Source: Leptolyngbya cf. ectocarpi LEGE 11479 (GTDB lineage Bacteria; Cyanobacteriota; Cyanobacteriia; Phormidesmidales; Phormidesmidaceae). From it: a stretch of 35,471 nucleotides of DNA. Position numbers and translations under genes: made by a program. The notes beneath the pieces are model-generated. The model saw nothing but the letters and a program-made list of their open reading frames with translations. It was not told where the DNA came from and ran no database searches. Shown here piece by piece: positions 7,292 through 16,119 of the stretch. How positions within the stretch are numbered: position 1 is the first letter of the stretch; each line of letters starts with the position of its first letter. The stretch covers positions 1 to 35,471 of the forward strand of contig NZ_JADEXP010000023.1 in the NCBI RefSeq assembly GCF_015207065.1, given 5' to 3'.

Positions 7292-7348
7292 TTCAAAGAA
7301 CTTAGAGCAAATACTTGACGAATTGCATTGACGTTGCTCTAATTTGAA
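7292..7348. repeat. Long inverted repeat in the queF / coiled-coil-gene divergent region
   Basis: TTAGAGCAA (7302-7310) is exactly complementary to TTGCTCTAA (7334-7342). The stem continues with TTCAAA (7292-7297) and TTTGAA (7343-7348) after a 4-base bulge, giving 15 pairs around a 23-base loop that itself contains two TTGACG-type motifs. It could be an operator or a transcript hairpin; it lies 215 bases upstream of queF and about 110 bases upstream of the gene at 7460. Confidence 0.6.
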
Positions 7349-7363
7349 CGACCCGATAGGGCG

Positions 7364-7397
7364 GTTTCCCGACTGTTTCCCGACTAGCTGCTAGTCG
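7364..7397. repeat. 11-bp tandem repeat joined to an 8+1+8 palindrome
   Basis: GTTTCCCGACT occurs twice in tandem (7364-7374, 7375-7385). The second copy runs into CGACTAGC-T-GCTAGTCG (7381-7397), a palindrome with perfect 8-base arms. The site is 62 bases before the start codon at 7460, a plausible operator position. No T-run follows. Confidence 0.55.
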
Positions 7398-7459
7398 CCT
7401 TTGGTAAACAGCTTAGGGCAGCTGACTTGTGTTTCTATTGGAGATTTTTGGAACCGCTT

Positions 7460-8020
7460 ATGAATCCTTCCCACAATGCTGACTCAGCGAGGAATCCGAT
7501 GAGATCAGACTCCAGCTATGCTCCCTCAGTGCCTGTGTCAGTCTATCGCGAGTTGGCTGCCGAACTGCAGGCTACCAAGGCGATGGTGGATTCACTGAGT
7601 ACTCAAAATAATCACCTCACCAATCAAAATCACCTGCTACGTCAAAACATTCATCAGATGGTACAGGTGGCGCTTCAGCTGGGTCACCATGCAGGTGTGG
7701 CTCATCCTGCCGAGGCCGAGATGACGTTCTCAACACCTCCTGTACAGACTCCTCCGGTCTACCCCCCCGTAGAACAGCTCCTAGAACCCCAATCAGTGAT
7801 GCCGCCAGTGGCAGAGCCTGGTTCCTCTCAGCGTCCTAGGAAGGCTGAACTCTCTAAAATATTTACCGAGCAATCTGGAGAAAAGCGCCGCTACAGCCTG
7901 GAGTCAACGGTCAATGGCAGTATGAGCACCCTCTGGTTGATTGCGTCCATTGCCATTATTATTTTGACGGCATTTGGCGCAGGCTTTTTAATCATGCGTC
8001 CTTTGATCAACGATCGTTAG
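7460..8020 (+). CDS. Hypothetical coiled-coil protein with C-terminal membrane anchor
   Basis: From the ATG at 7460 the product is 186 residues. A helical coiled-coil-like stretch (about 30-80) contains VSVYRELAAELQATKAMVDS followed by Asn/Gln/His-rich heptads. A Pro-rich linker (about 95-140, VQTPPVYPPVEQ) follows, then a basic segment (KRRYSLESTVNGSMST) and a single membrane helix near the C-terminus (LWLIASIAIIILTAFGAGFL). The topology suggests a tail-anchored protein with the coiled coil in the cytoplasm. I recognise the layout from conserved cyanobacterial hypotheticals but know no function. An in-frame ATG at 7427 is possible. GGAG lies about 14 bases before the 7460 start. Several palindromes precede the gene. 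Confidence 0.75.
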   Translation: MNPSHNADSARNPMRSDSSYAPSVPVSVYRELAAELQATKAMVDSLSTQNNHLTNQNHLLRQNIHQMVQVALQLGHHAGVAHPAEAEMTFSTPPVQTPPVYPPVEQLLEPQSVMPPVAEPGSSQRPRKAELSKIFTEQSGEKRRYSLESTVNGSMSTLWLIASIAIIILTAFGAGFLIMRPLINDR

Positions 8021-8143
8021 CCTGGCAGGCAGGTCGTGGCTGATGGCCCCTATTCCCCAAATCCGTTAAGGGATGTGGGAAGTTCGTCATCGCTTTGATC
8101 AAGTTGTAATCTAAAATTGACTACGCAGCAGATGCGTCACACC

Positions 8144-8157
8144 GTATCAATTGTTAC
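8144..8157 (+). promoter_or_regulatory. NtcA-binding box upstream of glnB
   Basis: GTA-TCAATTGT-TAC is an exact match to the NtcA consensus GTA-N8-TAC and lies inside a longer palindrome, CCGTA…TACGG (8142-8159). NtcA is the cyanobacterial Crp-family global nitrogen activator, and glnB is a known member of its regulon. A TAAACC box at 8181-8186, 23 bases downstream, is a possible but imperfect -10 element (consensus TAN3T); TATTGT at 8191 matches better but is 33 bases away. The same bases can also fold with flanking GCAGA (8128-8132) and TCTGC (8167-8171). Confidence 0.8.
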
Positions 8158-8196
8158 GGTAAAACGTCTGCCTAACTCGCTAAACCTTGATATTGT

Positions 8197-8220
8197 GGTC
8201 CAATTTGAATGAGTTGGACC
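8197..8220 (+). promoter_or_regulatory. Inverted repeat in the glnB leader
   Basis: GGTCCAA (8197-8203) and TTGGACC (8214-8220) are perfect 7-base arms around a 10-base spacer, ending 24 bases before the glnB ATG. It probably lies in the 5' untranslated region if transcription starts near 8190. It does not obviously match the glutamine-binding glnA RNA motif. Function is unknown. Confidence 0.45.
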
Positions 8221-8238
8221 GGTGTGTGGAGCTTATAG

Positions 8239-8582
<344 letters not shown>

Positions 8583-8583
<1 letters not shown>

Positions 8584-9845
8584 TGTCGTCTGGCAGGCCA
8601 TCGATTGATGAATTCTTAGCTGGCTACGGTCGGTTTGGAGTCAATCTGGGGCTATCACGTATTGAGAAGCTGCTCGGTCGTTTGCATCATCCTGAGCAGC
8701 AGGTGCCCATTGTCCATGTAGCTGGCACGAATGGTAAGGGGTCAGTCTGTGCCTATGTGGCGTCGGTATTGTCAGAGGCAGGGTATCGGGTAGGTCGCTA
8801 TACGTCACCCCACCTAATTGGTTGGAATGAGCGCATCTGCCTTAATCAACGGCCCATTACCGATGAATCACTGTGGCAACATCTGAGGGCTGTAGTCGCC
8901 GCCATTGATGGTGAGGATTCGGCAACGCCGACTCAATTTGAGGTGTTTACGGCGGCGGCCTGGTCATACTTCGCGGCTGAGGCTGTGGATATTGCTGTCA
9001 TTGAGGTGGGGTTGGGGGGCCGTTTGGATGCGACCAATGTGTGCCCTGAGCCATTGGTGAGTGCCATTGTCTCCCTGAGTCGTGAGCATTGGCAGCGTCT
9101 AGGCCCGACGCTGGCGGATATTGCTCGGGAGAAAGCAGGTGTGATCAAACCGGGGCGACCTGTGGTGATGGGTCCGCTACCGATGGCGGCTGATGCCGTC
9201 GTACGGCAGCGAGCTACGGAGCTGGGCTGTCAGCTCTATGAGGTCACTCCGGCCACGACAACGGCAGCAGACCAGTGGCGCAGTGGGATTGACGGTGAGT
9301 GGATTGACTACAGGTCGGGTCTGCTGGGGGAGCACCAGCGGGTCAATAGCGGGATTGCGATCGCAATCCTCCAGCTACTCCAGCAGCAGGGCTGGCACAT
9401 TTCCACCACAGCTATCCAAACAGGCATGGCTGCAACCCAATGGCCAGGACGTCTGCAATGGCTGCAGTGGCAAGGGCAACAGCTGTTGATCGACGGTGCC
9501 CACAATCCAGCGGCTGCCCAAATGCTGCGCCGCTATGTCGATCAGCTACCCCAGCCGGTTACCTGGCTGATGGGGATGCTAGCCACCAAGGATCACGAAG
9601 ATGTCTTTGCGGCCTTATTACGCCCTGGGGACACGTTGCACCTGGTGTCCGTACCAGGACATCAATCCGCTGCCCCGACAGCTCTCGCCCTGCTAGCCCA
9701 GAATGCATGTCCCCAGCTGGCCGCCACCCACTCCCATGAAACATTAGAAGCAGCATTAACGGTGGTGGCTGATGCTGATGCCCCCACCAAAGTGCTCTGC
9801 GGCTCGCTATACCTGATTGGTGATTTTCTAGCCCAAAGCCGCTAG
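8583..9845 (+). CDS. folC: Bifunctional dihydrofolate / folylpolyglutamate synthase
   Basis: FolC adds glutamate to dihydropteroate and extends the polyglutamate tail of folates in the cytoplasm, a Mur-ligase-type ATP-dependent reaction. The 420-residue product has the FPGS pattern: HVAGTNGKGSVCAYVAS with the P-loop GTNGKGS (48-54), GRYTSPHLIGWNERI, the omega/second-metal region IAVIEVGLGGRLDATNV, AREKAGVIKPGRPVV, and the C-terminal domain with LLIDGAHNPAAAQMLRRY. The GTG start at 8583 overlaps the last base of glnB; no separate promoter or ribosome site is needed if translation is coupled. The C-terminus is ordinary. It faces the leftward sugar-binding-protein gene. Confidence 0.95.
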
Positions 9846-9942
9846 ACAACCTAGACAACTTAGACAAACCCGTGAGCCGCTAGTTCAGGAAACAGGCTTG
9901 CTTTAGGAACGCCACCCAATCTAATCGATACGGCTAGAGAGC

Positions 9943-11226
9943 CTAACGGTTATCCCACTCAGCCGCTGCATCTGCGATGGCCTCATCCACAGTTTTCTCG
10001 CCCAGCATGGTCGCCTGCAGGTTATCGTATATGGCCTTTTGCAGCTTTTTCACATCCTCTAATGCGGGAATTAATACCTCTGCATCGGCCAGCTGACTGG
10101 CACTAACAGTACGGGCAATTTCTATGGATGTAGCTCCGTCAGGCGCTGTGGTCAAGGTGCTATCGACGGCGGCGGCGGTGGATGGCAAAACATTGGCGGC
10201 CTGGGCAAAGGATACCTGATTGTCATTGTTGGTGACATACAGGGCAAACTTGACCGCTGCTTCCGGTACATCGGTGGAACGGGGGACCAGTAGGTTCATG
10301 GCAGCCACATTTTTTTTACCCGTCTTGCCTGTAATTTGGGGGGCTGCCTGGGTAGCCTCAGCGATGTCTGGCGCGTTGTTGGCGATATTAGCGAGGGCTT
10401 CGGCTCCGGAAGAGAGAAAGGCGGTTTCCCCTGCCTGGTATAGCTCAATAGCACGCCGATGCCCCTGGGTTAAGACCTCGCGGGGCAGTAATTCTTGCTG
10501 ATAGAGATCGGTCCAATATTGAAAAACAGCTTTACCGTCAGGGGTATTAAACGCAGCGTTGCCGTCCGCATCTACCAGAGGCACACCCATTTGGATAAAG
10601 GACTGTAGAACATCAGCGGCATCTTCGGGTACAAAGCTAATAAAAAAGGCGTACTTCCCCGTTGTTTCCTTAATCTGTTTAGCGGCAGCGGCCAGTTCCT
10701 CATAGGTGGCGGGCGGTTCGCTGATGTCGGCCTGCTCCAGTAGCTCGGCATTAAACAGCGTTACTCGGGTGGTGAGATACCAGGGAAAGCCAAAACTATC
10801 CCCGTTAAGGGTGGTCGCCTGCCAAATTTTAGGCAAGTAGATGGCCTGCTCCTCGGCACTGAGCTGATCGTCAAGGGAAAGCCAGGCATTGCGGCTAGCT
10901 AACTGGGACGCAAAGTCAGGATTCAAGTTAACGACATCGGGAGCGGTGCCCGCCGACACCGCCGTTAAAATTTTGCTTTGCATGTCAGACCAGGGGACAT
11001 CGACCCAAACCACATCCACCTCTGGATTAGCTGCTTCAAACTCGGCAATCAGCTGGTCAAAATAGTCGGTGAACTTGGGCTGCAGCTGCATGGTCCAAAA
11101 TTCCACCTCCTGCTTCCCAGACTGCTCAGGACTACTGCCACCACAGCCTGCGATCGCAAGCACTATCCCGGCAGCGGCCCAGGATGCCATGCGTGATAAA
11201 AAGTGCCGACGTTGAGACAGTTTCAT
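9943..11226 (-). CDS. Sugar ABC transporter substrate-binding lipoprotein (family 1)
   Basis: The 427-residue protein is a periplasmic solute-binding lipoprotein of the COG1653 (UgpB/MalE-like) type. The N-terminus has a Tat-like QRRHFLSR, a hydrophobic stretch and the lipobox AIAGC with Cys28 as the lipidation site. The mature part shows VEFWTMQLQPKFTDYFDQL, FEAANPEVDVVWVDVPW, KILTAVSAGTAPDVVNLN, FGFPWYLTTRVTLFNAELLE and the C-terminal lobe with LQATMLGEKTVDEAIADAAA. The ligand cannot be deduced; relatives bind di- or oligosaccharides, glucosylglycerol or glycerol phosphate. No permease or ATPase gene is in the window, so the partners are encoded elsewhere. Two TTATGCCTAG direct repeats lie upstream of the start. 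Confidence 0.9.
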   Translation of the reverse strand: MKLSQRRHFLSRMASWAAAGIVLAIAGCGGSSPEQSGKQEVEFWTMQLQPKFTDYFDQLIAEFEAANPEVDVVWVDVPWSDMQSKILTAVSAGTAPDVVNLNPDFASQLASRNAWLSLDDQLSAEEQAIYLPKIWQATTLNGDSFGFPWYLTTRVTLFNAELLEQADISEPPATYEELAAAAKQIKETTGKYAFFISFVPEDAADVLQSFIQMGVPLVDADGNAAFNTPDGKAVFQYWTDLYQQELLPREVLTQGHRRAIELYQAGETAFLSSGAEALANIANNAPDIAEATQAAPQITGKTGKKNVAAMNLLVPRSTDVPEAAVKFALYVTNNDNQVSFAQAANVLPSTAAAVDSTLTTAPDGATSIEIARTVSASQLADAEVLIPALEDVKKLQKAIYDNLQATMLGEKTVDEAIADAAAEWDNR

Positions 11227-11251
11227 GATGGTTTTTTGCTTGCCCGGTCAG

Positions 11252-11274
11252 TTATGCCTAGAAATTATGCCTAG
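11252..11274. repeat. Two direct repeats TTATGCCTAG upstream of the sugar-binding-protein gene
   Basis: TTATGCCTAG occurs at 11252-11261 and 11265-11274, 25-50 bases upstream of the leftward start codon at 11226. The TATGCCTA core is shared with the tandem array at 13039-13283. Operator or stray repeat copies cannot be distinguished. Confidence 0.45.
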
Positions 11275-11326
11275 GGAGGTGTGCAGACACTGTAGACCAA
11301 GATGGTCAAATTGGGTGAACAGAAAG

Positions 11327-12568
11327 CTAATGCATCTTTACTCGAGCTGCACAGTCTTGAGCGCGATCGCGAGCCTGTTCTACGGTATCGCCTAAGGCTA
11401 GGGCCACCCCCATCCGCCGATTGGGATAAGCGCGAGGCTTGCCAAACAGCCGTAGCTTGCTGCTGGGGACGGTGAGGGCCTCCGCTATCCCGGTAAAGGT
11501 AGGGCCATTGCTGGCGACGCTAGCCAAAATCACCGCTGAGGCACCGGGACGAATTTGTTCGATTTCACCGATGGGTAACCCGGCAATCGCCCGCACGTGG
11601 AGTTCAAACTCCGACATGTTTTGGCTCACCATGGTGACCATGCCGGTGTCGTGGGGGCGGGGGCTGACTTCGCTAAAGTAAACGGTCTGTTCCTGGGTTG
11701 GATCACCAGCAATAAACAGCTCCACGCCAAATAGCCCTACACCGCCCAGAGCGTCAGTGATCGCCTTGGCAATCTGCTGACACTGGGCCAGGGTCTCTAC
11801 ACTGAGCCCGCAGGGTTGCCAGGATTCGCGATAGTCGCCCGCTTCCTGACGGTGGCCAATGGGGGGACAGAAGTGGGTGGTGGGCGTAGCACCCGCTATT
11901 TGGGGATGAGATCGCACCGTCAGCAGCGTAATCTCGGTGTCAAAGTCGACAAATCCTTCGACGATGACACGCTGGTCTTTGCCACGACCGGCTTCAAAGG
12001 CATAGGTCCAGGCGGCGTCCACATCAGCGGCGGTTTTGACCAGGCTTTGACCTTTGCCAGATGAACTCATCACGGGTTTAACCACACAGGGTAAACCGAT
12101 GGTTGCGATCGCATCGCGGTATTCCGTCTCAGTGGCGGCAAACCGATAGGGGGATGTGGGTAACCCCAACTCCTCAGCCGCCAGCCGCCGAATCCCTTCA
12201 CGGTCCATGGTTAACCGTGTGGCCAAAGCTGTAGGTATTACCCTCCAGCCCTCTGTCTCCAGCTCAATCAGAGTTTCTGTGGCCAGCGCTTCCACCTCCG
12301 GCACAATCAGGTCGGGACGTTCTTGCTCCACCACCTGTTTAAGCGATTGGCCATCCAACATACTCAGCACGTGGGCACGATGGGCCACCTGCATGGCGGG
12401 CGCATTGGCATAGGCATCCACCGCAATCACTTCAATACCCAGCCGGATTGCCTCCAGGGCCACCTCACGCCCCAACTCCCCAGAGCCCAGCAACAGCATA
12501 CGTTTACCGCTAGCCGAGAGAGGAGTCCCCCAGACGACATTCCCAGGCTGATCTGCCACTTTTGCCAT
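11327..12568 (-). CDS. purT: Formate-dependent phosphoribosylglycinamide formyltransferase PurT
   Basis: PurT makes N-formyl-GAR from GAR, formate and ATP, bypassing the folate-dependent PurN step of purine synthesis. The 413-residue product has the ATP-grasp layout of PurT: N-terminal domain with [20 protein letters not shown] and [18 protein letters not shown], the central ATP-binding domain with [16 protein letters not shown] and [17 protein letters not shown], and GVELFIA…[17 protein letters not shown] with the metal-binding Glu and Asn-equivalent region, ending with [17 protein letters not shown]. PurK is a related ATP-grasp enzyme, but the PHDTGMVT block and [20 protein letters not shown] are PurT features. 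It is expressed alone; a 751-base spacer lies upstream. No Shine-Dalgarno sequence is evident. Confidence 0.95.
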   Translation of the reverse strand: MAKVADQPGNVVWGTPLSASGKRMLLLGSGELGREVALEAIRLGIEVIAVDAYANAPAMQVAHRAHVLSMLDGQSLKQVVEQERPDLIVPEVEALATETLIELETEGWRVIPTALATRLTMDREGIRRLAAEELGLPTSPYRFAATETEYRDAIATIGLPCVVKPVMSSSGKGQSLVKTAADVDAAWTYAFEAGRGKDQRVIVEGFVDFDTEITLLTVRSHPQIAGATPTTHFCPPIGHRQEAGDYRESWQPCGLSVETLAQCQQIAKAITDALGGVGLFGVELFIAGDPTQEQTVYFSEVSPRPHDTGMVTMVSQNMSEFELHVRAIAGLPIGEIEQIRPGASAVILASVASNGPTFTGIAEALTVPSSKLRLFGKPRAYPNRRMGVALALGDTVEQARDRAQDCAARVKMH

Positions 12569-13038
12569 AATTATTCAGAAAAAAACCAACTTTTTTTAGA
12601 AATCGTGTGATCAATTTAGCCAATTGCGTGTAATATCGCTCGTAAAAAATCATCTTCTCTCAAACAAAATTGAAGCCGAGCCCAAAGCTCGCCAACCTAA
12701 AAAAGTTAAAAAGTAGGCAATCAGACACTGATGTTAAAACCTGAGAACAAAATCAAGTTGATTTTTTATGCGATTAACAATCTGCAATAAAATCTGCTAA
12801 GAAGATTCAATAAAGTCGTTAAAGCACCATGAGATCAGCCATTTAGCCATGGAGCAGACTCTTCTGCAGTCAATTTTTTTCGTTTGTAAGGTGGCCTAAA
12901 AATACAAATCAAAAAATGTACATTTTGTTAGCTTTTTAGGGCAGTATTGACACCAACCTCTGTATTGTTTGGCAGTAGCTAGCCATTTCTGCACAAATTG
13001 TGTACGATGCGTTAGCAAAAAATCAGACTAAAAAATTA
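12569..13038. other. Long AT-rich intergenic region between purT and the pil repeat array
   Basis: This divergent spacer holds the promoter side of purT and the distal upstream region of pilM. I see a small hairpin CGAGC-ccaaa-GCTCG (12677-12691), a perfect 14-bp palindrome AAAATGTACATTTT (12913-12926), and a TTGACA box at 12947-12952 without a well-placed -10 partner. GTA-N8-TAG at 12918-12931 is one base off the NtcA consensus. No open reading frame of note and no RNA gene are visible. Confidence 0.5.
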
Positions 13039-13283
13039 GGCTCCGTCAACCGAAAAAACGTTTAGGCTATGCCTAACCGAAATTAGCTGGCTATGCCTAA
13101 CCGAAATTAGCTGGCTATGCCTAACCGGAATTAGCTGGCTATGCCTAACCAAAAACCGCTCGACTATGCCTAACTAAGAAGTGCTCAGCTATGCCTAACT
13201 CAGATTACTTAGCTATAACCTAATTAAAAATTGATGGGCTATGTCTAACTGAAATTGCTCGGCTCCGCCTAGTTCAAATTGCC
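13039..13283. repeat. Array of about ten tandem 24-25-bp repeats upstream of pilMNOQ
   Basis: The best units (13065-13088, 13089-13112, 13113-13136) read GGCTATGCCTAACCGAAATT followed by AGCT and are identical or differ at one base. Degenerate units run before (13039-13064) and after (13137-13160, 13161-13185, 13186-13210, 13211-13235, 13236-13259, 13260-13283), keeping the core GCTATGCCTAAC. Units are contiguous without spacers. Part of each is palindromic (TTAGGC-TAT-GCCTAA at 13062-13076). The array ends 36 bases before the GTG of pilM, so it lies in the promoter or leader. Confidence 0.85.
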
Positions 13284-13319
13284 TTCCATGACCCGATAAC
13301 ATTGTGACCGGATAATGCT

Positions 13320-14423
13320 GTGAATAGTTTAAAGTCGCTATTTTCAAGAAAACCCCCAGGCGTTGGTGTTGAACTCACGCCCGAACGCGTCAACGTAGCT
13401 CGCCTGAGGAAACAAGGACAGAAATTAAAGCTAGAAACCCTGGCTTCTGCTGAAATTCCAGAAGGCATTTTTGAAGAGGGTCAAATTATTGATACGGCAG
13501 CTATGGCAGATGCCATTCGGTCTGCCTTGACGGAAAGCAAACTAAGGGTAAAACGGGCCACAACGTCTGTTCCTGGTCGAGCGATTACGCGAGTCATTCC
13601 GGTACCCGCAGAGTTAGACGACAATGAGCTGCGCGAGATGGTCCTCAACCAGGAAGCAAGCCTCTATCTGCCCTTCCCACGGGAAGAAGCTGATGTTGAT
13701 TATCAAAAGCTGGGTTTCTTTGTTGACGAAGACGGCATCGAAAAAGTGCAGGTGCTCTTAGTCGCGGTCAAAAAAGAGGTAACCGATGCCTATATGGCCA
13801 CCTTTCAACAAGCTGGCCTTGAGCTGGACGTGGTTGAAACCAGTAGCTTTGCCCTAATTCGTACCATCCGCGAGCAGCTGCGACAGTTTACGCCCCAGGA
13901 AGCTGCGGCCATCGTCGATATTCAGTTTGAAAGCACGGAAATCTCGATTGTTGTCGATGGTATTCCACATTTCTCGCGAACTGTGCCCATCGGAACGTTT
14001 CAGATTCAAAGTGCTCTGAGTCGCGCGATGAATTTACCGCCCACGCGTAATACAGAATTGCTCCAGGGGATGACGGTTCCAGCGACGCCCATGGACAGTA
14101 TGGGAGCTCCTCAGATGGGAGGGGGGACTAATCCAGGAACAGCGGCCATGTTGCGCGTACTAGGCGAATTGTCTGATGAGTTGCGCCGCTCCATTGATTT
14201 CTACTTAAACCAGGGGGAAGACATGGAAGTTGCCCAGCTGCTACTGGCAGGACCAGGCAGCGCCATTGGTCAATTGGATGAGTTCTTTGCTCAGCGTTTA
14301 AGTTTGCCAGCGAGCCCGATTGACCCAATTGAGTCCCTGTCGCTGGAAGTGGGCGACGAGATTTCTGAGGCTCAACGGCCTGGTTTGGCAACGGTTCTTG
14401 GCTTAGGTCTGCGGGAGGTTTAG
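13320..14423 (+). CDS. pilM: Type IV pilus assembly protein PilM
   Basis: PilM is the actin-like cytoplasmic protein of the pilus alignment subcomplex and binds the N-terminus of PilN. The 367-residue product fits: VGVELTPERVNVARLRKQG (first phosphate-binding strand region), IIDTAAMADAIRSALTESKL, VPGRAITRVIPVPAELDDNE, FPREEADVDYQKLG, VQVLLVAVKKEVTDAYMATF, LELDVVETSSFALIRTI, AAAIVDIQFESTEISIV and LLAGPGSAIGQLDEFFAQRL. The Gly/Met-rich stretch near residues 255-275 is a local insertion. Translation starts with GTG at 13320 (no ATG in frame). It is the first gene of pilM-N-O-Q, directly after the tandem repeat array; pilN follows after 3 bases. These genes serve motility and natural transformation in cyanobacteria. 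Confidence 0.93.
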   Translation: MNSLKSLFSRKPPGVGVELTPERVNVARLRKQGQKLKLETLASAEIPEGIFEEGQIIDTAAMADAIRSALTESKLRVKRATTSVPGRAITRVIPVPAELDDNELREMVLNQEASLYLPFPREEADVDYQKLGFFVDEDGIEKVQVLLVAVKKEVTDAYMATFQQAGLELDVVETSSFALIRTIREQLRQFTPQEAAAIVDIQFESTEISIVVDGIPHFSRTVPIGTFQIQSALSRAMNLPPTRNTELLQGMTVPATPMDSMGAPQMGGGTNPGTAAMLRVLGELSDELRRSIDFYLNQGEDMEVAQLLLAGPGSAIGQLDEFFAQRLSLPASPIDPIESLSLEVGDEISEAQRPGLATVLGLGLREV

Positions 14424-14426
14424 GGC

Positions 14427-15209
14427 ATGTACAGCATTGATATCAACTTTCTAAATGATCGTGAAGAGCGTCCTGTGCTAGCCACACAGTCCTCGGCCAT
14501 GGTCCGACAGACAACTAGCGATCGCACTCCCATTGCCATCGGTCTAGCCGTCATGATTGCAGCCTTAGCGGGTGTCGGTGGATTCTTTGGACTCTTGAAA
14601 TATCAAGAATCCACTCTTCAAACACAACAGGCAGAGCTGGACGCCCAGCTAACAGAACTGCAAACAAAGCTAGAACAGGTTGATCGAATCAAGGCAGAAA
14701 CCGAAGCCGCTCGCTCGGAAAGTCGAGCCTTGGCCCGTGTCTTTACTAAGATTCGCCCCTGGTCCGCCATCGTTAAGGACATCCAAAATCGGATTCCTAC
14801 TCGGACACAGCTATCACAAGTTGCCCAAACAGCCGGTGAATCAGTTGCACCAGAAGCTGGAGGTGAACCGGTTGCACCAGAAGCTGGCGGGATAAACATC
14901 AGCGGTACGGCCTGTTCTTTTGATGACGTGAATGACTTCATGTTGACCTTGAAAAACTCACCCTTTTTAGAGAGTGAAACGGTCAAACTCACCACCTCTA
15001 GTTTGGGAAGTGAAGTGTTAGGTCGTTGTCCAGGCGAAGCTCAGCGTGATGAACCCACCCAGCTGGTTGATTACACCATCGCTGGCAACGTCAAGAGTGT
15101 ATCTGCAGAACAGTTTGATCGACTACTTGCTGAACTTGAAAACCAGCAGGCATCCGTAGGTCTTTCCTCTAGGTTAAAAGCCCTTTTCGAGACAGGAGTG
15201 CTCCAATAA
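14427..15209 (+). CDS. pilN: Type IV pilus assembly protein PilN
   Basis: PilN is a bitopic inner-membrane protein that links PilM to PilO. The 260-residue product starts with the PilN signature MYSIDINFLNDREER (the INxL-type PilM-binding peptide). It has a membrane helix at about 35-57 (PIAIGLAVMIAALAGVGGFF) and a coiled coil at about 60-105. A periplasmic domain follows with SAIVKDIQNRIPTRTQLSQV, then GGINISGTACSFDDVNDFM. Residues 138-155 contain an imperfect internal duplication of VAPEAGGE, present as a DNA repeat of about 24 bases. GGGAGG just upstream is a good ribosome site. Its stop overlaps the pilO start by one base (TAATG), so the two are translationally coupled. Confidence 0.92.
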   Translation: MYSIDINFLNDREERPVLATQSSAMVRQTTSDRTPIAIGLAVMIAALAGVGGFFGLLKYQESTLQTQQAELDAQLTELQTKLEQVDRIKAETEAARSESRALARVFTKIRPWSAIVKDIQNRIPTRTQLSQVAQTAGESVAPEAGGEPVAPEAGGINISGTACSFDDVNDFMLTLKNSPFLESETVKLTTSSLGSEVLGRCPGEAQRDEPTQLVDYTIAGNVKSVSAEQFDRLLAELENQQASVGLSSRLKALFETGVLQ

Positions 15210-16030
15210 TGACATTAAGCGGAGATTTTATACCAGCCGAAGATGACCTATATGATGAGCCCATAAACCCTGTTGTTTTTGGTATCGAACTCACCCCTAA
15301 GGTCTTGGGTATTTTGGCCGCCCTGGCTGGCATTGGTCTAGCCATATTTCTGTTCCAGCGATTTGTGCAACCTGTACGTCAAACCAACCAAGCCCTCAGA
15401 GCTACCATTGCTGAGAAGGAAAATCAGCTGGCCACCCAAGCTGAGCGACTAGAAGAGATTGCCAAGTTAGAAGAAGAACGAGATATTGCTCTGGTTCAGC
15501 GGCGTAATGTCTATTCTTTGTTTTCAGACGAGTCATCCATGGACACGCTGCTATTGGATATCAATCAGCGGATCAAAAATAGCAATGCCTCCATTGCCGC
15601 AGCTCGCAATCAGATTGAAGCCCGTGGCATTCCTCCAATTGTGGTTGAGGCCCAGCTCAGGAAGTTTGTTCCCAGTGAAGAGATTGTCATCGAAGATGGC
15701 AGTTTGGGAGCAGAGGTGGACGGATTGCTAAAGCGCCAAACCTACAGTGTTGAATTTGCGGGTGACTTTGCTCAGACCCAGTCGGTTTTAGGCAATGTTG
15801 AGCGGCTAGAGCCGTTGCTGCTACTGAGGAATTTCTCCCTGGCCTCATCAGAAACCGTAACTGAGACTGTTCTTAACAGCAGTGGTCAGGTGGTTGGACA
15901 ACCCAAGCAAAAGATCAGTTCAACATTTGATATTGATGCATTAATCCCGACAGGTGATCCCAATGTGCCACCAGAAATTGCTCCGCCGCCTACAGCCGAG
16001 GGTGAAGAAGATCAGTCTGGAGGGGAGTAA
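15209..16030 (+). CDS. pilO: Type IV pilus assembly protein PilO
   Basis: PilO pairs with PilN to form the periplasmic alignment ring below the secretin. The 273-residue product has an acidic N-terminal tail (EDDLYDEPINP), a membrane helix at about 31-49 (VLGILAALAGIGLAIFLFQ), a coiled coil at about 60-100 (TIAEKENQLATQAERLEEIA), then the ferredoxin-like periplasmic domain with RRNVYSLFSDESSMDTLLLD and QTYSVEFAGDFAQTQSVLGN. It finishes in a Pro/Glu-rich acidic tail. The start overlaps the pilN stop, and CAGGAG lies about 8 bases upstream. A separate pilP gene is absent before pilQ, as is usual in cyanobacteria; the tail may take part in contacts with the secretin, which is inference. Confidence 0.9.
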   Translation: MTLSGDFIPAEDDLYDEPINPVVFGIELTPKVLGILAALAGIGLAIFLFQRFVQPVRQTNQALRATIAEKENQLATQAERLEEIAKLEEERDIALVQRRNVYSLFSDESSMDTLLLDINQRIKNSNASIAAARNQIEARGIPPIVVEAQLRKFVPSEEIVIEDGSLGAEVDGLLKRQTYSVEFAGDFAQTQSVLGNVERLEPLLLLRNFSLASSETVTETVLNSSGQVVGQPKQKISSTFDIDALIPTGDPNVPPEIAPPPTAEGEEDQSGGE

Positions 16031-16119
16031 ACAGGCTTCATTCATAACCTAACTCGATCGCCTAAGATCCTAGTCCCTAAGACATTGACGTACGCTAATT
16101 AAGATTTAAGGAGTGAACT

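Noticed and set aside
9844-9868. Three copies of TAGACAAC(C/T) at the folC stop codon
   Set aside because: Very short imperfect repeat without dyad symmetry; likely simple slippage.
12918-12931. GTA-N8-TAG considered as a second NtcA box
   Set aside because: One base off the GTA-N8-TAC consensus, and no -10 element at the usual 20-24-base distance; only the glnB site is exact.
13039-13283. Tandem repeats considered as a CRISPR array
   Set aside because: Units are contiguous 24-25-mers with no unique spacers of regular length, and no cas gene is in the window.
14618-14995. 125-codon antisense frame under pilN
   Set aside because: A shadow of the well-supported pilN gene, with Ser/Cys-rich composition and no family resemblance.
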